The translations under genes and the position numbers were made by a program. The notes beneath the pieces are model-generated. The model saw nothing but the letters and a program-made list of their open reading frames with translations, was not told where the DNA came from and searched no databases. Below, piece by piece: positions 1-8,718 of a stretch of 11,825 nt of DNA; within the stretch, counting starts at the first letter, position 1; every line of letters begins with the position of its first letter. Source of the DNA: Acanthaster planci (taxonomy: Eukaryota > Echinodermata > Asteroidea > Valvatida > Acanthasteridae); contig NW_019091361.1 in the NCBI RefSeq assembly GCF_001949145.1, forward strand, positions 840,008-851,832, read 5' to 3'.

Positions 1-480
1 TAAGTATGAAAGAGAAGCGTTGCGAAACTGTAAATCAAGTCACTCTGTCGGGCAATAATTAAACAACTGTAACTACACTGTAAGAAAGAGAAGGGTATTT
101 CGTTATTCAGCTTCACTGTGCAGAAATCATCGCTTTTAGTTAGAAGAGGCGTAACATGTATGGAGGGTCACGGGGCTGGGGCACGTGCCCCCAATGGAGG
201 TCCATGCTCCCGGGTATCCCCACACTGAATCGTTGAAATGTACACAGCGTATAATAAATATGCACTAGCCGCAATTCATCGGCTTTTGTGCACCCTTGAA
301 ATAATGCGCGCATCTCCCAGGTTCCCCTACCAAATGTCAACCTACTTACGCCTCTGTTCATTAGTATACCTTTGTGTGCTGGACTCAGTTGTTGTTTTAA
401 TGGTGTTTTCAGCTACTATTTTTCAGCGAAGCTATTTGCGTCAATAACTAGGCTTATACGCTTATCCATAACCCTTCTTA
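1..480. other. Non-coding stretch, no gene recognised
   Basis: The open frames here on both strands are short and carry no domain that I recognise. The only structured spot is the G/C-rich palindrome at 178-191, within a GC-rich patch at about 160-225 in otherwise AT-leaning sequence. That patch may be a decayed repeat, but I cannot assign a family. Confidence 0.5.
178..191. repeat. Perfect 14-bp palindrome with an E-box core
   Basis: GGGGCACGTGCCCC reads the same on both strands and is centred on CACGTG, the E-box bound by bHLH-type factors. It could be part of a dispersed repeat or a chance E-box; no neighbouring promoter or gene supports a regulatory role. The palindrome itself is directly visible. 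Confidence 0.6.
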
Positions 481-494
481 ATCAGCATCACCTG

Positions 495-668
495 ACGGAG
501 TTAGGAAGAAGGTCCAGTTTTTAGAGGCAGGAGGAAACCGGAGAAAACCTGTGAAAGCGAGTATGGATTGGAAACGAAATGCACTTAAAGCCTGGGGTAA
601 ACTGGGACTCCAACCAGGGCCTCATTGGTGCAAGGCGAGGAGAACCATTACGCTAACCCACTCCCCCA
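495..668 (-). mobile_element. tRNA-derived SINE (copy 1, minus strand)
   Basis: Read on the minus strand, the segment starts with a tRNA-like head. A box A-like stretch (TGGGTTAGCGTAATGG) lies at 660-645 and a decayed box B (GGTTGGAGTCC) at 615-605, with the usual spacing for an RNA polymerase III internal promoter. The body continues to about 495 and includes GGTTTCCTCC and a CTCTAAAAACTG stretch. The same tail motif follows box B in the SINE at 9589-9715, so the two copies belong to one family. The 5' end near 668 is fairly clear from the tRNA-like GGGGGAGTGGG start; the 3' end is approximate. It is non-coding and would depend on a LINE or similar partner for mobility. Confidence 0.75.
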
Positions 669-822
669 ATGTTGCACTCGAGTGGAGAGCTGGGTTATAA
701 AAGTAACCCGGAGGCGGTGGAGCATAAAACGGTATTCGCAGGTCGTGTAACGGTTGCACATGGCATGAAGGTGTTGGATCCTGTGGTGGTGCAGGGATGC
801 AGGATTGGCGGGAAACCTTGAG

Positions 823-965
823 TTCGGGAACAGGGGACCCTTATGCCAAGAGGGGAAAGGGGGTTATGTGGCTTCGGGTAGAGAAGACCCTATCGCCTGG
901 AGTGGGTGGTATGGGTTTCGGGTACAGGGGACCCTACTGCCAAGGATGGGAGTGGTCTTGAGGTG
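823..965. repeat. Three degenerate tandem copies of a ~45-50 bp G-rich unit
   Basis: Units start at TTCGGG at 823, 873 and 917, so the periods are 50 and 44 bp. Each runs as TTCGGG, then an ACAGGGGACCC-like stretch, then TGCCAAG or a variant, then a G-rich tail. The first and third units are closest, the middle one most diverged. The array abuts the minus-strand Penelope fragment, so it may be part of that element's body or an unrelated minisatellite. Confidence 0.6.
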
Positions 966-989
966 CTAGTAGTGGGCGCCAGATATCGC

Positions 990-1247
990 TTAGCCTGCAA
1001 CAGATGTCTTTGTGCGGTTTGGTTTGGCGTGGCGAAAGGTGTGGTGGATCCTGACGTGAATGTCATCGGCTGTGGTCTTGTTGAGCTTGCGTAGTGCTGG
1101 TTCTGTGGCTTGGATGATGTCGGCTAAGGGGATGAAGTGTGATGGAGTGGCGAAGTTCATGCCTCGGAATAGGACATCCGTCTCCGTGGTTGATGGGTGC
1201 GTTGGCTGGGGTTGACCACGGTGTGTCTGCAGAGTTCGTCTTGGCTA
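990..1247 (-). pseudogene. Penelope-like retroelement, N-terminal fragment (inverted piece)
   Basis: On the minus strand one frame stays open from about 1247 to a TAA at 992-990. It encodes LFRGMNFATPSHFIPLADII at about 1175-1116, then an ATEPALRKL stretch and AKPNRTK. This resembles the N-terminal region of Penelope-like element (PLE) polyproteins before the reverse transcriptase palm, where a G-L/M-N-F-A-x-T-P segment and a later A-K-P-x-x-x-x-T segment recur. The assignment is from family memory, not a search. The reading is lost beyond 990 and a TAG stops the frame upstream. The strand is opposite to the RT/endonuclease half at 1352-2165, and the N-terminal side faces that half. A longer minus-strand open frame at 1063-1353 is a shadow of this one. 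Confidence 0.65.
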
Positions 1248-1351
1248 CGGAAGTGGACTGGAAGGGGTGCGAATGACGATCACCTTCGAGATATAGGAGA
1301 TCCCTATAGGTTCGTAGTGTTGGAATGAAGATATTGATGATCTCATCTTCC

Positions 1352-2165
1352 AATAGAAAACAACCCCCGATATGGCTGTGCTATGTTGACATCACATTCG
1401 TTATGGCCCCATGAATAAGATTGTTTTCACGAAATCCTCGAGTATCTCAATGAGCAACACCCCACCATCAAGTTCACCACGGAACAAGTACAAGAAAGAC
1501 AACTCTCCTTCCTGGATGTCAACCTATTCAGGAACCCAGACGGCACCCTTAACCACCGTGTCCACAGCAAGCCCATCCACACCGAGTGGTACCTACACCA
1601 GAGATCCTTTCACCACCCAGCCATCAAGACCTCAGTCAACCGTACCCTTGTCCGCAGAGCCTTTGAGATCTACGACCAGAGCCAAGAACTCCAGCACATC
1701 AAGACCACCCTGCAAATGAACGGGTACCACCACAAGCGCATCAGCCTTTCCAAGCCCCCTCCAAGGGCGCTAGGTTCTCCTATACCCAAAGCCCCCTTTT
1801 CTCCAGCGGTGTTATGGTCGCTTATACCAGAAGCCCCCCCCCCACAGTATGTCTACCGTACCTGGGCCCCACTTCCCACCCACTCCACAGTATCCTGCAC
1901 TCGACCAACATCTTAGTCTATCACTCGGCACTCAACAAGCTGCAGTCTGTACTCTACACCCCAAGGACAAGCACCCACCCAGCAGTCGCCCCGGTGTTTA
2001 TCGCATTCCATGTAAATGCGGCCAAGCAGACATCGGAGAAACCGGCAGGAACCCTCCCCACCAGGCTCCAAGAGCACCGCGCGCAAGGCCATCGTCAAAC
2101 ATGCATACCCCTCGGACCACCGCATAAAGGAGGACGATACGCCCATGCGCAGCAAACTGACAAAC
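1352..2165 (+). pseudogene. Penelope-like retroelement: RT C-terminal part and GIY-YIG endonuclease, decayed
   Basis: PLEs copy RNA by target-primed reverse transcription, with a reverse transcriptase (RT) fused to a GIY-YIG nuclease. Here the RT motif C reads WLCYVDITFV (1373-1402), so the YVDD catalytic pair has become YVDI. A frame change follows, then WPHE, a TAA at 1416-1418, and a clear run with FLDVNLFRNPDGTL, HSKPIHTEWYLH and KTSVNRTLVRRAFEIYD (about 1513-1670). After about 1830, near a C-run, another frame carries the CLPYLGPTSHPLHSIL connector. GVYRIPCKCGQADIGETGR (about 1993-2049) is the GIY-YIG core, with the usual YIG tyrosine replaced by D. TRLQEHRA and KAIVKHAYPSDHRI complete it in two further frames. 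At least five frame changes or stops, plus the lost catalytic Asp, make it a dead copy. The N-terminal part lies inverted upstream. Confidence 0.88.
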
Positions 2166-2858
2166 CATAAACAGTGGACGGGGTTAATTCTGAGGTATTT
2201 TCTAATTGATGATTATTATGAATGATTCTTTATCAATGCAGGTAACAAAAACCTGGAACAGTTGGCAATGCCACTCGGTGCCCCATCCACCCTTGGCCAC
2301 TCAACTGTGCGGGCGTACAGTTAAAAAAAGGAAAGACATGCAATCACGCTGAATTTGCCATTTTGAAAATTGGAACGAAAGTTTCGTGCGTATTCAATTA
2401 CCAATGTCAGTTTAATTCAATTTCTACACTACCAGTGCAACTACCTGTACTTGGATGCGCTGATACCGTGAACTTTTCAAAAGTTATTGACCCCCGAGGA
2501 GTGGCCTACATGGAGTACACAGTGCTGGGGGCACTCAGTGGATTTGGTCACGGTTCAAACGCTTACCCAGGCGGATTTTCTGAGAAAGCGCCCGGGTCTC
2601 AAGCGGGGAGGGGGCGCTCCCCTTCCCCATCTTACGCCACCATTTGCCGTCAATAATGAAAGCGACAAATGCACTTCCGAAGAAAGGAGACTTTGAAGTG
2701 ATTTTTTAAAGGCAATTTGATGTCTTTACAAGCAAAAAGGGCTTAACTGAACACTGTCAAGGTTGTTACTGATTGGTGGAAGAGACCGTTTAGGAGATTT
2801 GTTACCGCCATATCAAATTAATATCTAATCAACCTGTGATAATGCTCCAAGCAGGCCT
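2166..2858. other. Non-coding stretch downstream of the Penelope fragment
   Basis: No gene is recognised. The first part may be the 3' untranslated tail of the PLE copy. A small hairpin has arms AACTGT (2303-2308) and ACAGTT (2317-2322) just before an A-run. A GC-rich patch at about 2490-2640, ending in a G-run/C-run inverted repeat near 2606-2630, differs in composition from its AT-rich flanks and may be another decayed repeat. The 97- and 69-residue open frames across it show no domain. Confidence 0.45.
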
Positions 2859-2878
2859 GGACGTCACCAATATTTAAG
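2859..2878 (+). promoter_or_regulatory. Candidate promoter: CRE-like site and TATA-like box
   Basis: GGACGTCACC at 2859-2868 contains ACGTCA, the core of a cAMP response element (CREB/ATF site). TATTTAAG at 2871-2878 is a TATA-like variant. A start about 25-30 bases downstream, near 2900, would give a short exon ending in the excellent donor at 2944. The elements are visible; their use as the receptor promoter is inference, and such short sites are common by chance. Confidence 0.3.
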
Positions 2879-2899
2879 ATGCAAAGTGGACGAGTAAAG

Positions 2900-2944
2900 C
2901 ACACTCGCTCCGCCAGCAAACCTCAGCTTGAAGATCTTCGACAG
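2900..2944 (+). other. Candidate non-coding first exon (5' UTR) of the receptor gene
   Basis: The segment ends in CAG immediately followed by GTAAGT at 2945, a perfect match to the metazoan 5' splice-site consensus. It has no receptor-like coding potential. It would splice to an acceptor in front of the first coding exon, either TATACACAG ending at 4089 or TACTATACAG ending at 4236. The start at about 2900 is a guess from the TATA-like box. An isolated good donor can occur by chance. Confidence 0.3.
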
Positions 2945-4089
2945 GTAAGTCAAACTTTTCTACTTTCCCTTTCCTCTGCCTTTGAGGTGGTGTGAACATC
3001 CATCGTTGTACCACAAATTTGTGCCGTAGCTGCACAATATACATACGTTCAATTTTGCTGTGCAACTTTTTAAATATATGAAATTTCTAGGACGAGAAAT
3101 AATTATCAATGCTTAAACGACAGCTGTTTCTTTGTGGTATTATAGAAACCATAAAACAGTCGTCGAATTACTTCCACCCACCATTTAAAAAAGGTTTTGT
3201 CTTTTCTTCGTAGGAATTGGACAAAAAATCTCTCACAGTAAAACACTTTCCATTGCCTTCTGAAACAAAGTTTCTCATAGTAAACCGTGTTAAGTTAAGC
3301 AATGATGAGCCTTAACCGAAAACGATAGCTGAGTTCGGACGGCTTGTTCTTGCATGTTCACGAACATCGATAGATTTGTTGTTCGTGGGTTGGCCGCTCG
3401 ATCGCCTGGAACAAACAACCGGTTATTATTGCTGCTACTTAGTGGCAAGTAACATGCATATGGCGACGTCCATTTACATTACACGAGAGTTAATGTTTGG
3501 ACAGGATGAATTCTTCTCAGATTCTTGACTGGACATCGCCGCAATGCATCATTATCCACTTTTATCAGGAACATTCGTTTCTGTGTTGTGGAAAACAATT
3601 GATGTTAATTTTGCAAATCTTCCCATCGTCCTTGGCCTTGGAGGCCATTTCTCTACTTTTTGTAACTGTTCAAAAATTTAAATCTCACGAGTTTTTGGTG
3701 GTGTGTGATCCTTTTCCGAGAACAGTGTTCTTGATTAGTGTTCCCGCATTGGATTCTACGCAGGAATAAGAGATGGCCAAGTACCTTTAAACAGGGATCA
3801 TAAACTATTTTGATCTTCGATATGGAAGCGACGTCCTTTAGGTGCGTGCACAAGTTTATGTGCGTTCGGTGCACGGGCAGTAGCCGATTTTACGAAACTT
3901 TTCGCAATGGCGTATCTACATAGACTACATTTTCCTCTGAGTGCCACAAAATTGTGCGATTATGTCAATTTTATAAACATGAATACGAAATGTTTGATTT
4001 GGAATTGCTGATAGGCCTATGAGTTAACCCATGGTTTGCATCTCAATGGTCTAAGGGAAGAAACAACACCATGATTTGTTTATACACAG
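2945..4089 (+). other. Putative 5' UTR intron, otherwise gene-free
   Basis: If the exon ending at 2944 is real, this 1145-bp stretch is an intron running from GTAAGT to TATACACAG. Independently, it holds no recognisable gene. The 90-residue open frame at 3497-3769 is low-complexity and hydrophobic without a domain. A short inverted pair, CACGAAC near 3359 and GTTCGTG near 3381, is the only local structure I noted. Confidence 0.35.
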
Positions 4090-4123
4090 CTGTCCTCAAG
4101 CTTGGTAGACGTAAACGCTAGCA

Positions 4124-7033
4124 ATGACTCTCAATGTCTCGGACTCTTATACTACAATGACTCTATTGTTTTCCAATGTAACGTCTAAAAGTAAATCCCC
4201 AAGTTCACGAGGTGTGTTATATTCGTTACTATACAGGAGGAAAACGTTGGTCATGGCATCAGTTGACTCATCAACCCCACTCCCTGATTTGAACGACAGT
4301 GACACAAGCTCGGGCATAGAGATAGTCATCGATCCTGTCTACGGCAAGCCCATGCAAAAAGGCATCGGCATTATCACCTTTGTCATCGTCGCTGTCGGTC
4401 TTGTGGCCAACTCGGCTGTCATCTATGTCGTAATGCGGCACCGTGACATGCACACCACTTCTAACTTTGCCTTCGCTAATCTGGCTCTTACCGACATTCT
4501 TTTGCTTATTTGTCAAGCGTTGTCCTCCACCCTTGATATTTTTGGCGTTGGTGTGTCGGTATTCCTCAACTGCTGGCCGACATTCTACTTTCGATACGTA
4601 CGTAAAACTTTGTTCTTATTTATGTTTGAAGGTCTAGAGGGCGTACTCTGTCCGTTGATTTAAAGCTGGCGTTAAATAAGTGCTCCAAAAAGACCACATG
4701 GATTCCCTTTTCCGATTAAATGGACTGCTTTGAGTGGTATGGTAAAAATGGTAAAACTAATCTCTCAAGGTGATTCGTTGTAATCGGATGACCGATTCAA
4801 GTTCTTTTTTATGAGTTAAATATTTTAGAAATTCGTTTCAATGAGATACAAATTCAAATTTGGAAATCATGGAGCAGTAAATCATTAGAGTGGCCACCCA
4901 CGGTATAGCCTTGCTCAAGGCGTTCGTCGTTAGCCACACAGTACTGGCTAGTCTTGCACCAAGACTGGTTTTACTGTTTTGGCCAGTGTACCTTATAGGC
5001 GACATACGCTGGCGAGCACGGCTTAATAATATTATACCAGTAGAGGACGCTATATTTATCAGGGGCGAACTGCTTAAAACCAGTCTTGTAGAATCTGGCA
5101 GGCGGCTGTGTCCGAATTAACTTGGCCGTGGCCTGAAATTATGCATGAGTCTGTGGAAGTGGCCACAGACAGTTCTCATAGGCTGCATCCGAATCACTCC
5201 GCTACGGCTGGAAATTACGCATGATTCTTGGGCAGTGGCTGCGGCCAGTTCCTTCCGACACGACCTGTATAAATAGAGTCGTGTGTAATTTCAAGCCATA
5301 GCCAAGTAATTTGGACACTGCTTTTACCCCCAAAAAAGTCTCATGCGCTCAAGTTACCATGAATAATTGCGCATGCACGCTGCTGCCGAAAACCACAGTT
5401 TCCATGGTACACGGTCTTCGGCAGTGCGTACGTGCAATATGGGCATTTCAGTGCACGAAATCTGTCGACCTAACGCGCGTTTGGAAACAGTCGACAGATT
5501 TTGAGCACTATGATTGGTCAAGAAATAATGTTTTGTTTTAAAGTATCTCATAAGAAAGAACTAGAGAACGTATATCTCGTACAAACGAACAACTCTGGAA
5601 AATGTATCTCATAAAAACGAAGTTGTAAAAATATATTTCATAAACATAAAATTCGAAAAACATACTTTCTTTGTTGAAAATTTGTACTTGATGGCACCAC
5701 AGGGCTCCCGTTGGATTCTATCGTATCCAGCTCTGGAAGCTCTGGTACCCAACTCGAGATCTTGTTTTGTACTTATAAGGAAAGCTAGGAGTTCGCTACT
5801 TTCCTCCGACATAAAGCGAGCGAAACAAAAGCCATTTTTATAGTCTGCCGGGGACTAGCTCGCCTCGACAATTAGGTATTGAGAGTTCCAGTGCCGTTTC
5901 CACTATCCACCTCCAAACCTTGTGGTATAGTAGACGTATTAATCTTTATAAGTGCAACGCTACAAATAATTTTAATTAAGAGTAACAAAAAATCTAGTGA
6001 TGAAGTATGAACCCCATTATAACAGCTCCTTGCGATGACAACTTATACCGCATATCCTATACTGAAGGTTAACTGCGCCCTCAATGCTTTTTGACGCTAT
6101 TTTAGGTGGTTGGCGAGGCCACGGCTCTGACCTTGGCGATGATGTCATACGACCGATGGAGACTAGTTGCTTACCCACTGGAGGCCGTGAAACACGCCCG
6201 AAGACGCAAACGGGTCTTTCTGTTCGGTGTATTGATGCTTTGGACCGGTGAGGGACATCAAGGCGTAATTAAGTAGAAAAATAAGCAACCAAATACAAAA
6301 CCAAGCAAAATGAAAAAAAAGTATATATTTTGAATTAATATTGTTTCGATGGGGGACAATATTTTGTTGACGCTTTTAACTCTTTGACTGTTCCTTTTTT
6401 CACCCCACAGCGTCGCTTGTCCTGTATTCTCCCGTCATCAAATACTCGATCAAGATCACAAGTGACCATTACACCTTGCCCCGCCGCTTCATCTATTGTA
6501 CCATGTATTTCCCTTGGGAACTTGGGCAGGAGCTTTTCGAAACCTTTACTGTGACTTGTATGTACATCATTCCGCTGATCTTCATTTCTGTATGCTACCT
6601 GAAGATTTGGCTGAAACTTCGAGAGAAAAAACCAGGCCAGGATGGGGACGGCATAAACTCCAGTTCTCAACGCATGCGCCGAACTCTCCGTTTAATCTTA
6701 ATCGTAATCGTAGTTTTTGCATTGTCGTGGTTGCCCTATCGAATACTTATTATTTGGTTGGTATGGGATCCCAATTTTCTGGCAACTGCAAGCATTTTTC
6801 AAATCTGCTTAGCTGTTTCGAATGTAATCATTTACATGAACAGCGTCATCAACCCTTTCATATACCCGTTTGCCGGTACCGGTTTTAGGAAGCACATTCG
6901 TTGCTTGCGCACCCGAGAACAGACGCTTACATCAAGAACAACCAAGATATCTGCCGTGGCAGCCTCATCTTCGGTTAAGAACACAAACGTGATGAGTCTG
7001 AGCGTAAGCTGTCAAACAGCACCCCAGATGTAA
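4124..7033 (+). CDS. Class A (rhodopsin-like) G-protein-coupled receptor, peptide-receptor-like, 3 coding exons
   Basis: The exons 4124-4597, 6106-6247 and 6411-7033 join in frame (phases 0 and 1) into 412 residues ending at TAA. This is a plasma-membrane receptor that would couple an extracellular ligand to G proteins. Landmarks: N96 (TM1), LALTD with D124 (TM2), C150 at the top of TM3, SYDRW with D174-R175 (DRY variant), W204 (TM4), C235 in ECL2, P260 and Y268 (TM5), FALSWLPY at 308-315 (TM6), NPFIY at 353-357 (TM7), then helix 8 with C370 as a possible palmitoylation site. C150 to R175 is exactly 25 residues, as the family requires, which supports the first splice junction. The ECL2-TM5 stretch (YCTMYFPWE, then IIPLIFISVCY) looks like neuropeptide receptors; the ligand is unknown. 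The N-terminus has three N-x-S/T sites (N4, N18, N57). The start is uncertain: ATG 4253 (M44, context GTCATGG) is stronger and follows a possible acceptor ending at 4236. Confidence 0.9.
4951..5088. repeat. Inverted-repeat cluster built on AGTCTTG
   Basis: CAAGACTGGTTTTA at 4960-4973 has a perfect 14-bp reverse complement at 5075-5088. The left arm also pairs locally: AGTCTTG at 4950-4956 and CAAGACT at 4960-4966 form a 7-bp hairpin with a 3-base loop. It looks like part of a non-autonomous DNA element inside intron 1. The outer boundaries were not found. Confidence 0.6.
5104..5306. repeat. Two tandem 77-bp copies plus one inverted partial copy
   Basis: Copy A (from 5104, GGCTGTGTCCGAATT) and copy B (from 5181, GGCTGCATCCGAATC) are direct repeats offset by 77 bp; both contain a GGC(C/T)GGAAATTA-like core followed by GCATGA and end in CAGTTC. 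The reverse complement of 5275-5306 matches 5121-5152 of copy A at about 25 of 32 positions, so a third copy is inverted. A textbook TATAAATA (5268-5275) sits between copies B and C. The alignments were done by eye. Confidence 0.7.
5374..5509. repeat. Two adjacent hairpin-forming inverted repeats
   Basis: First pair: CTGCCGAA (5383-5390) with TTCGGCAG (5417-5424), extended outward by TGCACG (5374-5379) with CGTGCA (5431-5436). Second pair: AAATCTGTCGAC (5458-5469) with GTCGACAGATTT (5490-5501), a perfect 12-bp stem with a 20-base loop, extended to AGTGC/GCACT (5450-5454, 5505-5509). They lie in receptor intron 1 next to the tandem copies and probably belong to the same decayed DNA element. 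Confidence 0.65.
6248..6410 (+). other. Receptor intron 2 (163 bp, phase 1)
   Basis: The donor is ACCG followed by GTGAGGG. The acceptor is a strong pyrimidine tract (TTCCTTTTTTCACCCCACAG) ending at 6410. Splicing completes alanine 206 just after W204 in TM4. Unspliced, the frame of exon 2 hits stops, so removal is needed for a full receptor. Confidence 0.88.
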
Positions 7034-7707
7034 CACGGCTCTCTTTGCTTAACTTAGTCACGAAGTGTGCCTAGAGTCGAATCAAGTTCAACTGTACCTC
7101 TGTCAAAGACAACGTCAATGTCCTAGCCAGGCATGTCACTGTGATACCTTTCCTGGGAATTCCAACAAAAAGAATACCACGGTTCTTATGTTCTACAGTC
7201 ACTGTTTGCTTGCATTACAGCACGTACATGCATTTACACTGTTAAAAATTGTGTTGTGCTCAATGCGTTTTCTGTGAAATGTATCAGAAATTAACAGAGA
7301 ATCTTTGTAACGGGCGTAACAAATCAATTGTAAATCATTGTACAGTGATTTTTGTGTGTTACAACAAAATGTTTTGTAAATTTACAGTTTTCCTCTGTAA
7401 CATGAATTAACATAAATTTGCATATTGAATTTGGTGAAGAAAACCAGTTTCATAAAGTTTTTCTCGTGTTTCCCGTTATTGCGAGAGGCAATGTTTTTGT
7501 GGAGCGAGAATTTTAGTGTAAGTCATCTTGTTTGCCAAAAAATAAGAACTGCAAACAATTATGCCATCCAGCCAACTGTGACTTAATTTGAAAGAAAAAG
7601 CGACGCACATATAAGCGAGCTGCGTGCCATTATAGATTAGTCTAAGAGCAACCGTGATCACACTGCAGCTATCAGGTGAGGACCTGTGTTTGAACATATT
7701 AGGCCGC

Positions 7708-7713
7708 AATAAA
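7708..7713 (+). terminator. Candidate polyadenylation signal AATAAA
   Basis: This is the first clear AATAAA that I found after the receptor stop at 7033. It implies a 3' UTR of about 700 bases. That UTR would include a 12-bp palindrome (TGTAAATTTACA, 7375-7386) and a TGTTACA/TGTAACA inverted pair. The downstream sequence is only weakly GT-rich, and a variant signal nearer the stop is possible. Confidence 0.35.
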
Positions 7714-7739
7714 AATGAGCTTCTGTACATTAACATGAC

Positions 7740-8718
7740 ATTTGTAATAACAATTGACATAAGATTCTATGTAAATGTACATAAGTGTTTATTACTTCTG
7801 CATAGAGAAAGCATGAGTATGCCAGACCAGATCGGACCAGATGAGGAAAGACTTCTTTTCGTATATGGCATTTTCTGAAACAAAAAGATAGAGATAATAA
7901 TTTACTCTCAACCATTGGCTAACAGGAACGCAACTTTAACGTCAGCACACTAACATCAAAGTCTAGACCGCAACCATTGACCCTGGCATAGATGCTGTAC
8001 ATCATGGCTAATGATAGGTTAACCAATGATGCTATACCTCGATTAAGTAGGATTGTTCCGAAAAGACAAATTGACCGTCGTCGACTGGTGTGTAGGACAG
8101 ATGAGCACGGTTGGACTATGACCGTCTATCGAACTTGTTGGTTGCGGTAGATCGTCCTATGAGGCTGCTACACCAATTAAGCTTTTTACACTGCCAGTTT
8201 GTGAGAGTCACTGAAGTTTAGAGTTATGGCTAGACTACTTCAACACAAGCATAAATTTGTCAAATCTGAAGTACGCCAACACATCAAATGACTCAGATGT
8301 TTTCTTGTAATTCATTATCATTCAAGACTGCAAGACACGCCGTAATTAGCAGTACCAAAAAAATTCAATGTAGCGTAGCGGGGATGAAAGTGGGGCAGTG
8401 AAATACTACTTGTTTGCACTCAGATTCATGTTTAAAATGTTCAATGCTCTTAACTATGCGTAATAATGTTGCTTTTACATTTTTATCACGTGACAGACAC
8501 CTGGTTAGTTTTGATGCACTAAATGTACCTGCGCAGGATCTTAAATCAGTTATAAAAATCAGATGAAAATTATTGTTTTTGAATATTCGGAAAACTTCTC
8601 TGAACAGTAACATGGAATATCTGCGGAAATATCTACCATCATCTTTCTATAAAAGGCAATCTTTTATCTGTCTCAGTAAATAATACTGCATCTAACTGTT
8701 CATCGAAATACTCAAGCT
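7740..8718. other. Gene-free AT-rich stretch
   Basis: No domain, RNA gene or clear repeat array was recognised. A weak inverted pair, CCGCAACCA near 7968 and TGGTTGCGG near 8139, each next to TCTA/TAGA, could be the ends of a short decayed DNA element, but the match is only about 13 bp with an indel. Open frames here are short and unsupported. Confidence 0.45.

Larger units (their letters stand above)
4598..6105 (+). other. Receptor intron 1 (1508 bp, phase 0)
   Basis: The donor is TAC followed by GTACGTAA and the acceptor is GACGCTATTTTAG before GTGGTTGGC. The exons on both sides share one reading frame, and removal restores TM3 as a continuous helix. Read through instead, exon 1 would run to a stop at 4661-4663 and give a two-helix product of 179 residues, unlikely to signal. 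The intron carries several repeats, listed separately, and no gene. Confidence 0.85.

Noticed and set aside
1063-1353. 96-residue minus-strand open frame
   Set aside because: The recognisable PLE N-terminal residues are in a different minus-strand frame over the same bases.
1411-1719. 102-residue serine/threonine/proline-rich open frame
   Set aside because: It is the shadow of the PLE reverse transcriptase, which reads in the other frame as FLDVNLFRNPDGTL.
680-2300. Hammerhead ribozyme, known in some Penelope-like elements
   Set aside because: I scanned both strands for a CTGANGA core with a following GAAA and found no convincing combination.
3497-3769. 90-residue open frame as a gene
   Set aside because: There is no start context, domain or splice support; composition looks like chance.
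4124-4663. Single-exon 179-residue truncated receptor
   Set aside because: A good donor at 4598 and an in-frame exon at 6106 give exact TM3 spacing, so the run-on is intronic.
5268-5275. TATAAATA as a promoter within intron 1
   Set aside because: It sits inside a repeat cluster with no downstream gene start; more likely part of the repeat.
6335-6670. 111-residue minus-strand open frame
   Set aside because: It is antisense to the third receptor exon and its intron; no domain, and the sense strand is clearly coding.
6496-6888. 130-residue plus-strand open frame
   Set aside because: It is an out-of-frame shadow of the receptor TM5-TM7 exon.
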